DNA of 64,000 bases from Takakia lepidozioides (Eukaryota; Streptophyta; Takakiopsida; Takakiales; Takakiaceae), in the NCBI GenBank assembly GCA_030704615.1, contig CM060734.1, positions 14,200,001 to 14,264,000 of the forward strand, given 5' to 3'. The position numbers and the translations under genes were made by a program. The first letter of the stretch is position 1; each line of letters begins with the position of its first letter. A model generated the notes under the pieces. The model was not told where the DNA came from. It was given only the letters and a program-made list of their open reading frames with translations, and ran no database searches. This document shows positions 43,344 through 54,300 of the stretch, piece after piece.

Positions 43344-44561
43344 ATGAAGACCACGAATGCAACCACGGAAACAGAATTGGCTGAAGTAATCTGCCAGACC
43401 AAGACCCAAATTACCATTGGACAATTAGTAAAAGTTGCTCCACACTGCAAGAAAACGTTATTTCGGGCAATCGAGGCATTGACCCCCACACCAAAACAAA
43501 AACCAACACCAGAGGTTTACACGATTAAACCCACAACTATACGACAAACTCCAGACTACGACGAAGCAATACCCGTAATACAAGTACGTATTGGACGGAA
43601 GATGGTAACGGATGTACTCATCGATGGAGGATCCGGCGTGAATATCATGACAGAGAAGATGAAGAAGTCACTAGGGTTGGGGCACATGGAACCTGCTCCA
43701 TTCACGGTACGAATGGCCGATCAACAAAAAGTGCAGCCAGTGGGTATCATCAGACGACTTGCAATGGAAGTAGCAGGACTGGTATATGAAGTATCAGTAA
43801 CCATTCTCAGAATGGAGGATGTGGCAGAAGGATATTCGCTACTACTTGGCCAACCATGGTTAACACAAGCCCAATCACACCACGATTGGGGAAGTCAGAC
43901 CCTCACGATCAAAAATGGATCAGAACAAGTCACCATCACTACAAAGCAACGAGGTACCATTCCACGAGAGAAACGACCTTGCATAGTGGAAGAGTATGAT
44001 TGGTCTAGTGGACTGTCGGATGAAGAAGAAGCCACAGTATATGCAGCACATCCACAGTTGGAACCTGTTGGGCAATTAGTGGTCAAGCATACCACAACAG
44101 TAGGATGTCACATGGTGAAAACCCAAGGAGAACCGAATACTACAAGAACGGAAGATCCGGAGGAAGAAGCTATGGACACACCTCAACACCCTGCCCGTTT
44201 TTATCAAGAAAAGGAAGAAGACATTAAAATCAGTGAGATACATGCCACGATTGCAACCATCGGACAAGAAATTGCAGGATGGACAGTAACGGAAGAAACT
44301 CAATTGATTCAAGTGAATCTGGGAACAGTGGAAGAACCACAGATAATACGAGTAAGTGCAGGTCTTGAAGAATCATTTCTACAAGAAGCCACTGCATTAT
44401 TCACTGAATACAAGGATGTATTTGCCTGGAACTACAAAGATTTGAAGGGTATACCTTCCAACATCTGTCAACACCGAATTGAATTGGAAGTTGACACTTA
44501 TCATCTGTCAATTTCATCACGTTTTCATCGCAACATGTCACGTCCACGCGCCGCGGTGTAA
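43344..44561 (+). pseudogene. Gypsy E aspartic protease and start of reverse transcriptase
   Basis: Protease: VTDVLIDGGSGVNIMTEKMK (active-site DGGSG in place of DTGA, as in Tat/Athila-like plant gypsies), and YSLLLGQPWLTQAQSHHDWG (ILGxxWL). Then an acidic spacer, and RT N-terminal text: EESFLQEATALFTEYKDVFA, WNYKDLKGIPSNICQHRIEL. After this the frame diverges from RT and stops at 44561, exactly where the opposite-strand block begins. Confidence 0.75.
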
Positions 44562-44579
44562 CGCACCAGCAGTCAAAAT

Positions 44580-45142
44580 TTAGTCATTTTCAGGAGTGTC
44601 ATTGGTACACATTAGCATGCTTTCACCTAGAGTGTTTATAGGATCTGTCTCTTCATGTGGTGCTTCTGGTTGAACAACAAACAGAAATGCGTCGGGAAGT
44701 TGATCCTCTACCTCCGTGGCTGGTTCTCCTGTAGTAATCCTTGACAGATGATCTGCTGTAACATGTAATCTCCCTGGTTTATGAACAACTTCAAAATCAT
44801 ACTCATGAAGAAGTAATAACCATCGAGCAACCCTGCCACTAGCTAGTGGTCGATTTGCTAAATGAACTAGAGCCTGATGATCAGCAATAAACTTAAAGCG
44901 ATTGCCAAGTAAATAATGCCGAAACTTTTGAACAACATAAATCATTGCCAATGCTTCCCTTTCTGTGGTGTTATAGTTCTTCTCGGCTGCTGTCAACAAT
45001 CTGCTTGCATAATAGATTGGTGAATCTATTGTGCTTGTCACATTCTGAGCTAGAACTGCTCCCAAAGCAATGCCTGATGCATCACTGTGTACATGAAATG
45101 GTAAATCCCATCTTGGATTTATCAGAATTGGTGCTGCTGTGA
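44580..45142 (-). pseudogene. RNase H of block F (gypsy, minus strand)
   Basis: Minus-strand frame 44580-45065, extendable upstream to PRWDLPFHVHSDASGIALGA. It carries the RNase H motifs: HSDASG (first Asp), YYASRLLTAAEKNYNTTERE (Glu), FKFIADHQALVHL (Asp) and HVTADHLSR (terminal H/D). This is the gypsy RNase H just after RT. The frame is open. Its RT partner is at 46073-46700; about 300 bp of RT that should lie between them is replaced by the methyltransferase fragment. Confidence 0.85.
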
Positions 45143-46015
45143 GTGCCTACTTGCCAAGGAGCCTGATGCTCAGGGAACGCCGCAGAAGGGAAAGAAGGCG
45201 GGCCGCAAACCAAAAGACAAGGCTCTTGATGTCATAGCCATCTCACCAGCAAAGCCAAAAGACAAAGACAAGTCCAAAGAGAAGGAAAAGGACAAGGGGA
45301 AGGAGAAAGAAAAGGAGATGGAGAGTGGGCAGGACTTCACTGCTGGAAGATATACCCGCATAGTTCAATGCGTGTTCGATGCCAAGCCACACCCTTCCCG
45401 TTCTGATTCGGCAGGAGAGATTAAAATTGTCAATGAGGGTTGGCTGTCGATGATGCAGAGTCGAAAGAGAGGATACACTGGGGTGCCTTCGCCTACCTGG
45501 GACAACATAATCTCATTCCTCAATCTCGTGAGAATTCCAGTTTCTTTCCTTTTTCTCTGAAAGTTTCATTGGCAGTATTTCAGTCTGGTTCTTTGAAAAC
45601 ATTCTTTCCATCGTTCTTAAAAAAAACATGTCTGTTGCAGGTGAGCACAGGTCCCACCTTCGTGTGCGGTGTGCAGAAAACATATGCGGCTAACATTGTC
45701 ATTCTCGACATCCCGGATGGCCAGGCTGTGCCAGAAGTTCTTCCAAAGGGCAAGACGTCAGGCTGGAACAAATTCGAGGACAACTACTGGAGTTGGGTGT
45801 TCAGGTTCTGTAATAATTTCCTCTCTGATGCAGGGACACTTCTGCTTTTTCAGTCATGTGACAAAGATAGTCGTCGGGCATTGGCATCATACCTGAAGTC
45901 TTCAAGGTTTGAAGTTTTGCGCACATGGAATTGTGTGAACAGCCTCTACCTTGTGAAAGGGGGTTTCCCTGGTCAGCTGGTATGCCGTCTCCCTTTCTTT
46001 GGATCCACCAGAATT
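45143..46015 (+). pseudogene. Fragment of the ParB/methyltransferase gene: lysine-rich linker and motif IV-VIII exons
   Basis: Two exons: 45143-45527 (donor GTGAGA) and 45641-45979 (TTGCAG acceptor, donor GTATGC). The first encodes a lysine/glutamate-rich linker (KPKDKDKSKEKEKDKGKEKE) then GYTGVPSPTWDNIISFLNL. The second encodes FVCGVQKTYAANIVILDIPD (motif IV position; DIPD in place of DPPY), then WSWVFRFCNNFLSDAGTLLL, FQSCDKDSRRALASYLKSSR and NCVNSLYLV. The last 190 bp match 18827-19026 of MULE-B closely. The fragment lies inside an RT gene, replacing part of it. It preserves exactly the exons that MULE-B lost. It has no visible transposon ends of its own. Confidence 0.65.
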
Positions 46016-46072
46016 CCCTGTTGGCACACAATGTGTCCCAACAATAATCCTGAATTCACACAAAATATATAT

Positions 46073-46700
46073 TTATTCCGGGTTGAGACTTATTCCATTG
46101 TTTCTACAGGTTTGTAGGCAAAGTTTGAACTGTGCCAAGTGTTTGGATTTCTGTCCGAAGACACTGAAATCATCCAAAAATACCTGCATAAGATCGTTGA
46201 GATAATTCTTGAATATCTCATATACTGCTTGCTGAAACGTGGCTGGTGCGTTGCAAAGTCCAAATGGCATGACTTTGTAAGCATAGGCTCCCCATTCAGT
46301 GATGAATGCGGTCTTTTCTCGGTCTTCTTCTGCCATCTGCACCTGGTTGTACCCACTAAACCCGTCCATGAATGAGTACATCTCATGTTCGGCCACTGTA
46401 TCCAACACTATTTCGGTGAAAGGTAGTGGAAAGGGGTCTTTCTTGGTTCATGCGTTTAACTTGCGGTAGTCTACACATACTCGTAATTTTCCATTTTTCT
46501 TGGGTACTATCACAATGGGCGATAACCATTGTGGTGTATATGAATCCTGCATCCAGTAATTTCTTGATTTCTTCCCAAACTTTAGCTGCATAGTTGGGGT
46601 TCATTCTGTAACGGTTCTGACGATTGGTGGGCACATCAACCCCATCCATCGGATGCTCGTACACCCTCTTGTACATCTCCAATTTTGCTCGTACACCACT
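46073..46700 (-). pseudogene. Reverse transcriptase of block F (gypsy, minus strand)
   Basis: Frame 46383-46682 has the RT start (QNRYRMNPNYAAKVWEEIKK, LLDAGFIYTT), and frame 46073-46408 the core: [40 protein letters not shown] and LMQVFLDDFSVFGQ (FLDD catalytic box). This RT type (FMDGFSGYNQ, FxDDFSVFG) is that of Tat/Athila-like plant gypsies, as is the protease of E, so block F may be the inverted continuation of E. A frame change near 46400 breaks it, and it stops at NNGISLNPE where the methyltransferase fragment begins. Confidence 0.85.
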
Positions 46701-47342
46701 AATTTTGAGTTTACGATACTAACTCGACTTCCGTTTGCCACCATTTGTTTTCCCCTCATCACATCAAATCCGGGTTTGGTGTGTTTGATGCCTACTTCAG
46801 TGCTGTAGATGCTCGTATAATTTTTAGGAGTTTATTTGATATATTTTTAATCTTAAAATAATTAGCAATAAATGATACACTATTTGTAAGAACTCATTTT
46901 GGCCTCAAATTCAAAATTGGAGGACCTTGTAGCCATTTCAAGGACATGACATTCTTCCTTTTTAGTAGCTAAATACTTTTGGTAAAAGAACTATGTTCAA
47001 ATTTTGAGGTTTAGTAGTACCAAAGTTTGGTGCCTCTAAGTTATGCATACTGCGTAGTAGAAAATTCCTATGATAATGGATTTTTTTGGTTTTGCAGGTC
47101 TACTGTCCTTTTTGCATTCTTCCATACCTTACACAAGCACATGAAAATCCCTGATAGGACCTTCACATGTTATGGGTGTGAAAATGAGTCCTAAAGGACT
47201 ACAACATTTTGGGACATTTGAACCTTGTGCTATTCAAGACTCCTTTAGGACCCCTTAAACTTGTCAAATCACAAAAAAAATTATATGGGCATGACAAGAA
47301 CTTTAAGGGCTTTCCAATGATATAATATCTCTATGGCTTCAG
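46701..47342. other. AT-rich non-coding DNA between block F and element G
   Basis: No gene recognised. A polypyrimidine/A-rich mix; short open frames only. Confidence 0.5.
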
Positions 47343-48445
47343 ATGCAGTCATTTGCTGCTCACCAAAGTTGCCCTGCTTGCCCAGCGCTTTCCCCTACCC
47401 AGGAGACTCATTTTCAACAGGTACTCACTGACATCAAGGTGGGTGCTCATCTTACCTCTGCCAAAAAACAAGATCCTCATTTGTTTATTCGCAACAATCT
47501 AGATGTGTTTAGCCACGACCCTCATGATCTTGGCAAGACTGACATTTTGCAGCATGATATAATCACTGAAGGATCCCCTGTCAAGCATCATGCATACATG
47601 GAGAGTGTTCATGAGTGCAAAATTATCCAAGAGGAAATCACCCACATGCTTGATGCCGGCGTGATCACCCCCTCTATTTCTCCATGGGCCAGGATGGCTC
47701 CACTCGATTCTGTGTTGACTTTCGCCGATTGAATGCTATTACTAAACGTGATGTGTACCCTCTTCCTCGCATTAATGAAACGCTAGATCAGCTCAACGGT
47801 GCCACGATTTTTTCATCCCTAGATCTGGCCGCTGGATTCTGGCAAGTTCCTCTCACTTCCTTTGCCAAAGAAAAGACTCCTTTTACATGCAGGATGGGTA
47901 TGTATCAGTTTGAGACTATGCCGTTTGGGCTTTGTAATGCCACTGCCATGTTTCAGCGGCTCATGGACGTAGGCAACCTCAGATGGGAATGTGCCCTTGT
48001 ATATATAGATGACATCAATGTTTACTCTACTACCTTCGAAGCTCATCTGTTGGACTTGCAGAGGGTGGTGTGCAGACTTCGTGCTGCCGGACTTAAAGTC
48101 AAAGCAAAGAAGTGTGATTATTATATGGAACAACTGCATTTTCTTGGTCATCTTCTTTCAGCTGCAGGCATGAGTCCTGATCCAAACAAAATTAGGGCTG
48201 TTTGGGAGTATCCCACCCCCAAGGACAAGCACTGCGTCAAGGCATTTCTTGGCTTAGGCTCATATTATCGCCGTTTCATCTTTCAATTTGCAAAGATTGT
48301 TGCTCCTTTGACTAGGCTTTTGTCTAAAGATGTGCGATTTGTTTGGGGCCTCGCTGAAACCTTTGCCTTTGAGAAACTCAAGATTGCCTTGACATCTGCC
48401 CCTGTTCTTGCTTACCCAGATTTCTCCTTACCCTTTCTATTATAG
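47343..48445 (+). pseudogene. Gypsy G reverse transcriptase
   Basis: Frame 47343-47732 holds the N-terminal part ([40 protein letters not shown]), frame 47684-48445 the rest: [71 protein letters not shown] (catalytic YIDD) and [12 protein letters not shown]. About nine codons expected between SPWA and DGSTRFC (the SPVVLVKKK segment) are absent, with a frameshift. The sequence type ([18 protein letters not shown]) differs from elements C and F, so this is a third gypsy lineage in the window. Confidence 0.9.
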
Positions 48446-48979
48446 ACTGATGCCAATGATTTGGCCATCTCTGCAGTCCTCAGCCAGGTTTATGATGGGC
48501 GGGAGCATGCGGTGGCTTATGCCTCTCGGCGCTTAAACAAACATGAACACAACTATTCCATAACTGACAAAGAAGACTTAGCAGTTATCTTTGGTGTGAA
48601 GTATTTTTGTCAATACCTTCATGGTTGCCCGTTTGTCATTGAAACTAATCACCTTCCCTTGAAGGCATTGCTTACTCCTCGGGAACTGACTGGGAGGTTG
48701 GCAAGGTGGGCTCTGATTTTACAGGCCTATGATTTCAAGATTACTTACAAGCGTGGCAAGGACAATGTTAATGCTGATGCCCTTACCCGAGGGGAAACCA
48801 AGCCAGCAGCCCCTTATACCAGTTTTGATGATTTACTTTTGGTTTCCTCCCCCATAGCCAAACATGCTTCAGCTTATATTGTTCCTGACCCATTGGCACT
48901 CTGTCACCTCTTGGATTTCCCATATGTCCCTGCTGATTTACTTGATGCTTGGAATCTAGCTCAATTTGATGTTCATTAA
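48446..48979 (+). pseudogene. Gypsy G RNase H
   Basis: Directly follows RT after a TAG. TDANDLAISAVLSQVYDGRE (first Asp), AYASRRLNKHEHNYSITDKE (Glu), FVIETNHLPLKALL (the usual Asp is Asn here), and DNVNADALTRGE. RNase H removes RNA from the cDNA hybrid. The Asp-to-Asn change at ETN suggests loss of activity. Confidence 0.85.
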
Positions 48980-49157
48980 ATTGCCACTGGTACTAGCCTG
49001 CATTAAGTGTTGCAGACCCCCACAGTTGGGGTCAGTCAGTCCCTTACCTACGTCTGGTTCATTTTTCTCCCATCTCTTACCTGTTTTCGTTTATAGACCA
49101 AGGGACTGAGCTGTTCATTAAGGCCTGCATGCACCTTCATGGGCAGCCTCTGGAAGG

Positions 49158-50475
49158 ATGACAAGATTCATGAAGGGAAGAACACGGGAGGCGGTCACTT
49201 TCCATGTCACCTGCTCTGACCGTTGCTGTGTGGCCATGAAGGTTGTAAACATGGATGACCCACTTTACGAAGCTCTTCTCCATAGGTGCAAAGCCGGCAC
49301 CCACTTAAGTGACATATCCAAGCTACTTATGAGGCAAGTTAACTATCACTTACCTACCCACCGGGAAAGTGAAGGACGTTTGTTCAAAGTTGATGCTTTG
49401 GAAGGCCAATCTGTTGTGGAAGTCCCTCCTAGGTCCACTGTTCCTGCCTGGCTTGAGCTGTATCATGCATCTACTTACCCTGGTCATCTGGGGGTTGCTA
49501 AGACAGTCAAAAGATTACAAGAACAATATCATTGGAAGGGCTTGGTGAAGGATGTTTCAGCTTTCATTGCTAAATGTATTCCATGTTATGCTAAGACCAT
49601 CTTGCCTAGAACCGAAGCTCCATGACCATTACAACCTATCCTTGTTACTGAACCTTTTGCAAGGGTGGGCTTAGATTTAGTTGGACCCCTCAAACCCACG
49701 TCCAAAGGCCATGCTTACCTTGTTGTAGCCACGGATTACCTGGCGAAATGGGTTGAGCTCCGACCATTGGTTGCTAAGGACGGTGATGAAGTGGTCCAAT
49801 TTTTCTTTGATAAGGTGATCCTTCGGCACGGTTGTCCACTTGAGATCCTCATGGATCAAGGTACCGAGTTTTGCAACCAGCTCATGGAAATTGTCTTGTT
49901 CAATCTAAATATTATTCATGCGGCGACTGCTCCCTATAACCCCCAGTGCAATGGCTTGACTGAACGTTTTAACCAAACCATGTGTAGGATGTTGGAGAAA
50001 AATGGTACTTTAATCGACAAGTGGGACATGGCTGTTCCAATTCTGTTGTTTGTTTATCGCACTTCTATTCATGCTAGTACTAAGTTGTCCCATTTTGAGC
50101 TGTTGTATGGCAGGAAGTGCCGGTCCCCTTTGCATATCTCTTGGTTGCAGGTGTCGGCTACTGAGCCTGAAAACTAGGAGCAATTTTTGTTTACTCTGGA
50201 TGCTAAACGCCGGCAGCTCCAAGAGACTGCCGAGTCCAACATCCAGTTTGCACAGGCATCTCAGGCTAAGCAACCGTAAGGTTGTTTATTTTGAGTCTTT
50301 TAAAATAGGGCAATCTGTTGGTGTCAGATTACAATTAGGGAAGCAGGTTTCTAAGGCTAAACGCCACATCGATGGCCCTTACCTCATCACTGAAATTCTG
50401 CCAGGTAGACAGTATGTACTTATTCCACAACACTCTTCAACTCCTAATCTGGCTAGTTCGGTTCATGTGTTGTAG
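49158..50475 (+). pseudogene. Gypsy G integrase
   Basis: Frame 49158-49625 has the HHCC finger (YHASTYPGHLGVAKTVKRLQ ... CIPCYAK). Frame 49665-50177 has the DDE core: GLDLVGPLKPTSKGHAYLVV (D), CPLEILMDQGTEFCNQLMEI (D), PYNPQCNGLTERFNQTMCRM (E), then LLFVYRTSIHASTKLSHFEL and LYGRKCRSP. The C-terminal module, in another frame, reads FKIGQSVGVRLQLGKQVSKA then DGPYLITEILPGRQYVLIPQ, ending at 50475, four bases into the LTR. A TGA separates zinc finger and core. No chromodomain is seen. Confidence 0.9.
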
Positions 50476-51133
50476 AATAATAGAAAATTCTTTATGAAGT
50501 AGCATTTAGAATTGGAGTGCAAATGAACAAGAATTGGATGTGAAATTGCACTATGAGGTTCGATAATTTGATAGAATTGGGTAGGATGCTAGAACGGAAG
50601 TAAATTCAGATAATGGGGATCATAATTGGTAGGAATGGGGTTATTAGGATAGATGTTAGCCCATTGAATCAGTGCTAGGTAATTATGGTAGTTAGAGTAG
50701 GACACTATGAGTTCAGCTGAATCGATGTATTCATGGTCATTCGAGCGAGAGTGCCGAGGCCCTAGCACATGATATGCTAGTTTGTCGTTTTCAGTAGCTT
50801 AAGTAAGAGATAAGAAGAATATGAGTAGTGTAATGAGACAAAGATCTGATGAAATACTCTGTAAGCTTCATGTTAATGTGATGAGATGTTGGAGTTTAAT
50901 GAGAAGAATTTTGTGTGAAACAAAAAGATGAGGATTATTTGATAAAGTGTGCAGATCAATACGAGAGGAATTTAATTGAGATGAATATTAAGACATTTAT
51001 TGTTGGGAGACAATTAGAAGTAGATATAGTGTTATAATCACGACATAGCAATTCAATTGTATGCTTTCCCCAGCGAACGAACTCTAGACTGATTTATCCT
51101 TTTCTTTAGGGTTGATTATAGTTTTATTCTACA
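50471..51133 (+). repeat. LTR shared by G (as 3' LTR) and H (as 5' LTR)
   Basis: 663 bp, TGTAGAATAATAG...TTTTATTCTACA, with inverted ends TGTAGAAT/ATTCTACA. It directly follows the integrase end of G and is directly followed by a primer site. A reverse-complement copy is at 62912-63563, whose boundaries confirm the LTR limits. Confidence 0.9.
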
Positions 51134-51139
51134 TCTTTT

Positions 51140-51156
51140 TGGCGCCGCTGCCGGGG
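51140..51156 (+). promoter_or_regulatory. Gypsy H primer-binding site
   Basis: TGGCGCCGCTGCCGGGG lies six bases after the LTR. It is a known type of plant LTR-retrotransposon primer site (TGGCGCC...GGGGA). Confidence 0.8.
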
Positions 51157-51363
51157 AAAGGCCAATCGAGTGGGCTATTTTGGAACATTATATTATTGGT
51201 AAAAGAAACGTTGGATCAAAAGAGAAACTGAATTATGAAGCTTGTGAGGTTAGGGCTTTAAAAAAAAAAATTGTCGGGGATTTTGTGCTTTTAGACTTTT
51301 GTTTTTCTTTGGTTTCAATTTTTCAATTTTCTTGGATGTGAAACAATTACATACCAATTCGAG

Positions 51364-54300
51364 ATGGAGCAATTTGTTCCTACAACCCCTAGGGAAGCAT
51401 ATCTTTATAATTATTATGTGAACTTTCAGAGTGTGATTCAGCAAGTTCAAGAAGAGAATTGTGGCCTTCATAGTGAAGTTAGTAGGTTGCGAGAGGAAAA
51501 CTTAAATCTTTCACGGTCTGTAGAGGCAAATTCCTGGATGACACCTATTGAGACAGATCTTGCACTTTGAATTGGTTATTTAGGCATTGATATTTTGAAT
51601 TTGGAGGCCAAACTCAAAGAGTTGGAGGAAAGGTTTTTGGGCCAACGATAAATTAGGATGGTTGGTTATGCCTTGGTATGTAAGCTGACCAAAAAATACA
51701 GACTGAATGACATGGCATGTCATGAATGGCACTTTTTAGCATGCCGAACAACGGTTTCCTGCTATGAACAGTGGTAATCGAGTCTCTAATTTTTCCCACC
51801 CCCCCCCCCCCCCCCCACCCAGAGACTTCGTTGACTTTGAAGTCTGGGATTTGTCATAAAGCTGACTTGTGAATGAAGAATGGTTGATAATGAGGCCGAT
51901 TTGTCGTTCATTTTACAATGACCTTGTCAGGTCTTTGTCCATGTCTCGACGAGACATAAGTATCTTCCCTCTCTGATTTAGACCAGTGTACTTGGTGGTT
52001 CTTGTACACATTATCAACCAATCTCCCTTCTGTTTTTCAGTTTTATGTTTGATTTACTAACACCTTGGTCTGAGCATGACAAAAGGTTATCAAATATGTT
52101 CCTGATTGAAGTGATGAACCCAAGGCAATGGGAAGGCCAAAGCCATGAGATATCAGCCTCCTCTCCCGCCATGACCACGGTGTGGAGCAAGCAAGTCCTT
52201 CATAAGGTAAGATCTTCTCCAGCAAAAATATGTTGGCTAATTGGGCATGGAGAGTAAGGCATCCTTGAAGGTACCTGAGATAAGCATAGAACATCTATAG
52301 GGCTTATGAATGCTGAAATTTTGAGCTAGGCCTCGGTAAGACAGCTTGCTGGAGTAGACGTGTACACCTAATACGTGATCCGGTCAATGCACATTACTCT
52401 TGTTTGCCGGTCCCCTGTAGCCGATGCCTTATGTCAGATTTAGATACCTTACGATAAGAATGAGTTCCATTTCTTTGGCTCAAATGTTTCTATGTTTCTC
52501 CTGGTTATGGCTTTGCTCTTTATAGCACCATAAAAAAATACCCAATTATGATATGCTGCTGGTAGATGTTTTGTCTGAATATAACCAGGTGGTAAACCCC
52601 TGCCAGACTTCATTACCTAAGTCCCAATACCTGCCCCCTTTGGTTTTGTACACATGTTTTACCCAAAACAAGGGGTGGGTAAACACTAAAAGTTTGATAT
52701 AAGATTTCCCGATTGTTACTTTATGACAATCATTAGGGCGACTATCTCTTGTTCCCTATGGCATACTGATGTGACAATGGAGCAATGATATGACAAGCTG
52801 ATGGCTTTAAAGAATTTATCTGGTAACATGCTACAATGTAGGGCAGACCTGTTTTCATGACCAGACAGTGTTCTTGAATGTACAAGCATTGGAAACTTAG
52901 CCTCTTTTAGAAGCCGGTTACTCTAGGACACTTGATACCATGCCAAACTGATATGGATGGATCTTTTGTGGCCAAATCTGGTCCTTGGTTATATGCCCTT
53001 GAATGTTTACCTATTTTCCAAAACGGTAAGACATTGGTAGATGCGAAGAGAATGATTCAGGCATTGTATTCAAGTCGCTTTAGGATAAATAATACCAAAG
53101 TAACCTGCAGGCCTGATGGGATGAGCAATTCCGATTCTTTGTGTTTCCTATGGATGATTGCATGGCATGCAAATCTGATTACAGCCTGTTATGGTAATGA
53201 TTTCCCTACCCCAGACATAGAACTTGGTCTTGGGGCATGGAATAAGAGGTGGGAATATTACTCTACCCTGTCATTGAAATTACACACCAGCCCCAGATCT
53301 AAAACAGATCAGGGGGCAAAAAACATGGTGTCAATAAGTGACTTGATGTGCAAAATAGGGCAGCTGATTACCCCCTGTTGTATAAGCTGCCAAATATCAG
53401 TCCGTAACCTTGCTTTGGTGATGTTCTTTATGTAAAGAAATGCTCTTATTTTGTTCTTAAGCCTTCTATGATCATAAATGGCTTCTTTAAGACAAACAGA
53501 CATTTCCAGCCATGAACAGTGATCAATGGATCTTTATTTGGACATGGATACTTACTGCTCAGTCACTTTGGTATGTCCCATGATACAAAGAACCCAAAAC
53601 TATACTAGTTTTTGGGCCAACGATAAATTAGGATGGTTGGTTAGGCCTTGGTATGTAAGCTGACCAAAAAATACAGACTGAATGACATGGCATGTCATGA
53701 ATGGCACTTTTTAGCATGCCGAACAACGGTTTCCTGCTATGAACAGTGGTAATCGAGTCTCTAATTTTTCCCACCACCCCCCCCCCCCCCCCCCCCCCCA
53801 GAGACTTCGTTGACTTTGATGATCTGACTGTTCAATTGAATTTGGCTCAAATGACAAATTTGGAAGAGATCCGGGCAAAAGATTTTGAGGCCGAAGCTTT
53901 GCTGCAAGAAATGAGGAGCATTTTCAAAGTGAGATTTCGACCTTGAAGGCAAAGTTAGATACAATCTCAATCAAGAAGGAGAAATCATTACCGGATAATG
54001 AAATTTTGTAAGAAGAAAATCAACTCTTATACATGAAGGTGCAATTTCTTGATGATCAAGTTGCCACTCTCTTATCTGAGAAAGTAAGTTTTGAGCAAGA
54101 TAAAGCAATGGCTATTCAACAACGTAAAGAAATTGCTTTGGAGGTCGTGCAAATAAGGGACCAATTCACTCAATTGAGGAATTTGCAAGAAAACACAAAT
54201 TTTGAGGCAAAGCTAAATTCTTGCAATTATCAAAAATCGCAAATTTCTTTGGAGGAGATCAATTTGGATGTGTGTTCAAATTTTGATACATTGAAGGCCA

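Larger units (their letters stand above)
40263..44561 (+). mobile_element. Gypsy element E, 5' half
   Basis: A TATA box (TATAAAAAGG at 40306-40315) lies in probable LTR sequence, and a primer site TGGCGACTATACTGGGG at 40825-40841 follows it. Then come an upstream ORF (40824-41198), gag (41445-43245) and protease with the RT start (43344-44561). The coding stops at 44561, where an opposite-strand RT/RNase H block begins. No 3' LTR is seen in the window. Confidence 0.7.
47343..50470 (+). mobile_element. Gypsy element G, pol region
   Basis: RT (47343-48445), RNase H (48461-48979), integrase (49158-50177) and the C-terminal module (to 50475) lie in order on the plus strand, with stops between, followed directly by the LTR at 50471. 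Its gag and 5' LTR are not seen to the left. The stops are TAG at 48443-48445 (LL.TDAND), TGA at about 49622 (EAP.PLQPI) and TAG at about 50175, each one C-to-T or G-to-A change from a sense codon. Confidence 0.85.

Noticed and set aside
40263-50470. One single long gypsy element from E's leader to G's LTR
   Set aside because: RT occurs twice (block F and G) with clearly different sequence types and strands, so at least two elements are present.
52932-53435. 167-residue ORF as a real gene
   Set aside because: No recognisable domain, no family pattern, and surrounded by non-coding repeat sequence.
53774-53800. Poly-C run as a telomere or gap artefact
   Set aside because: It lies inside a precise 213-bp repeat present twice; exact length may be unreliable in the assembly, but the tract is real sequence context.
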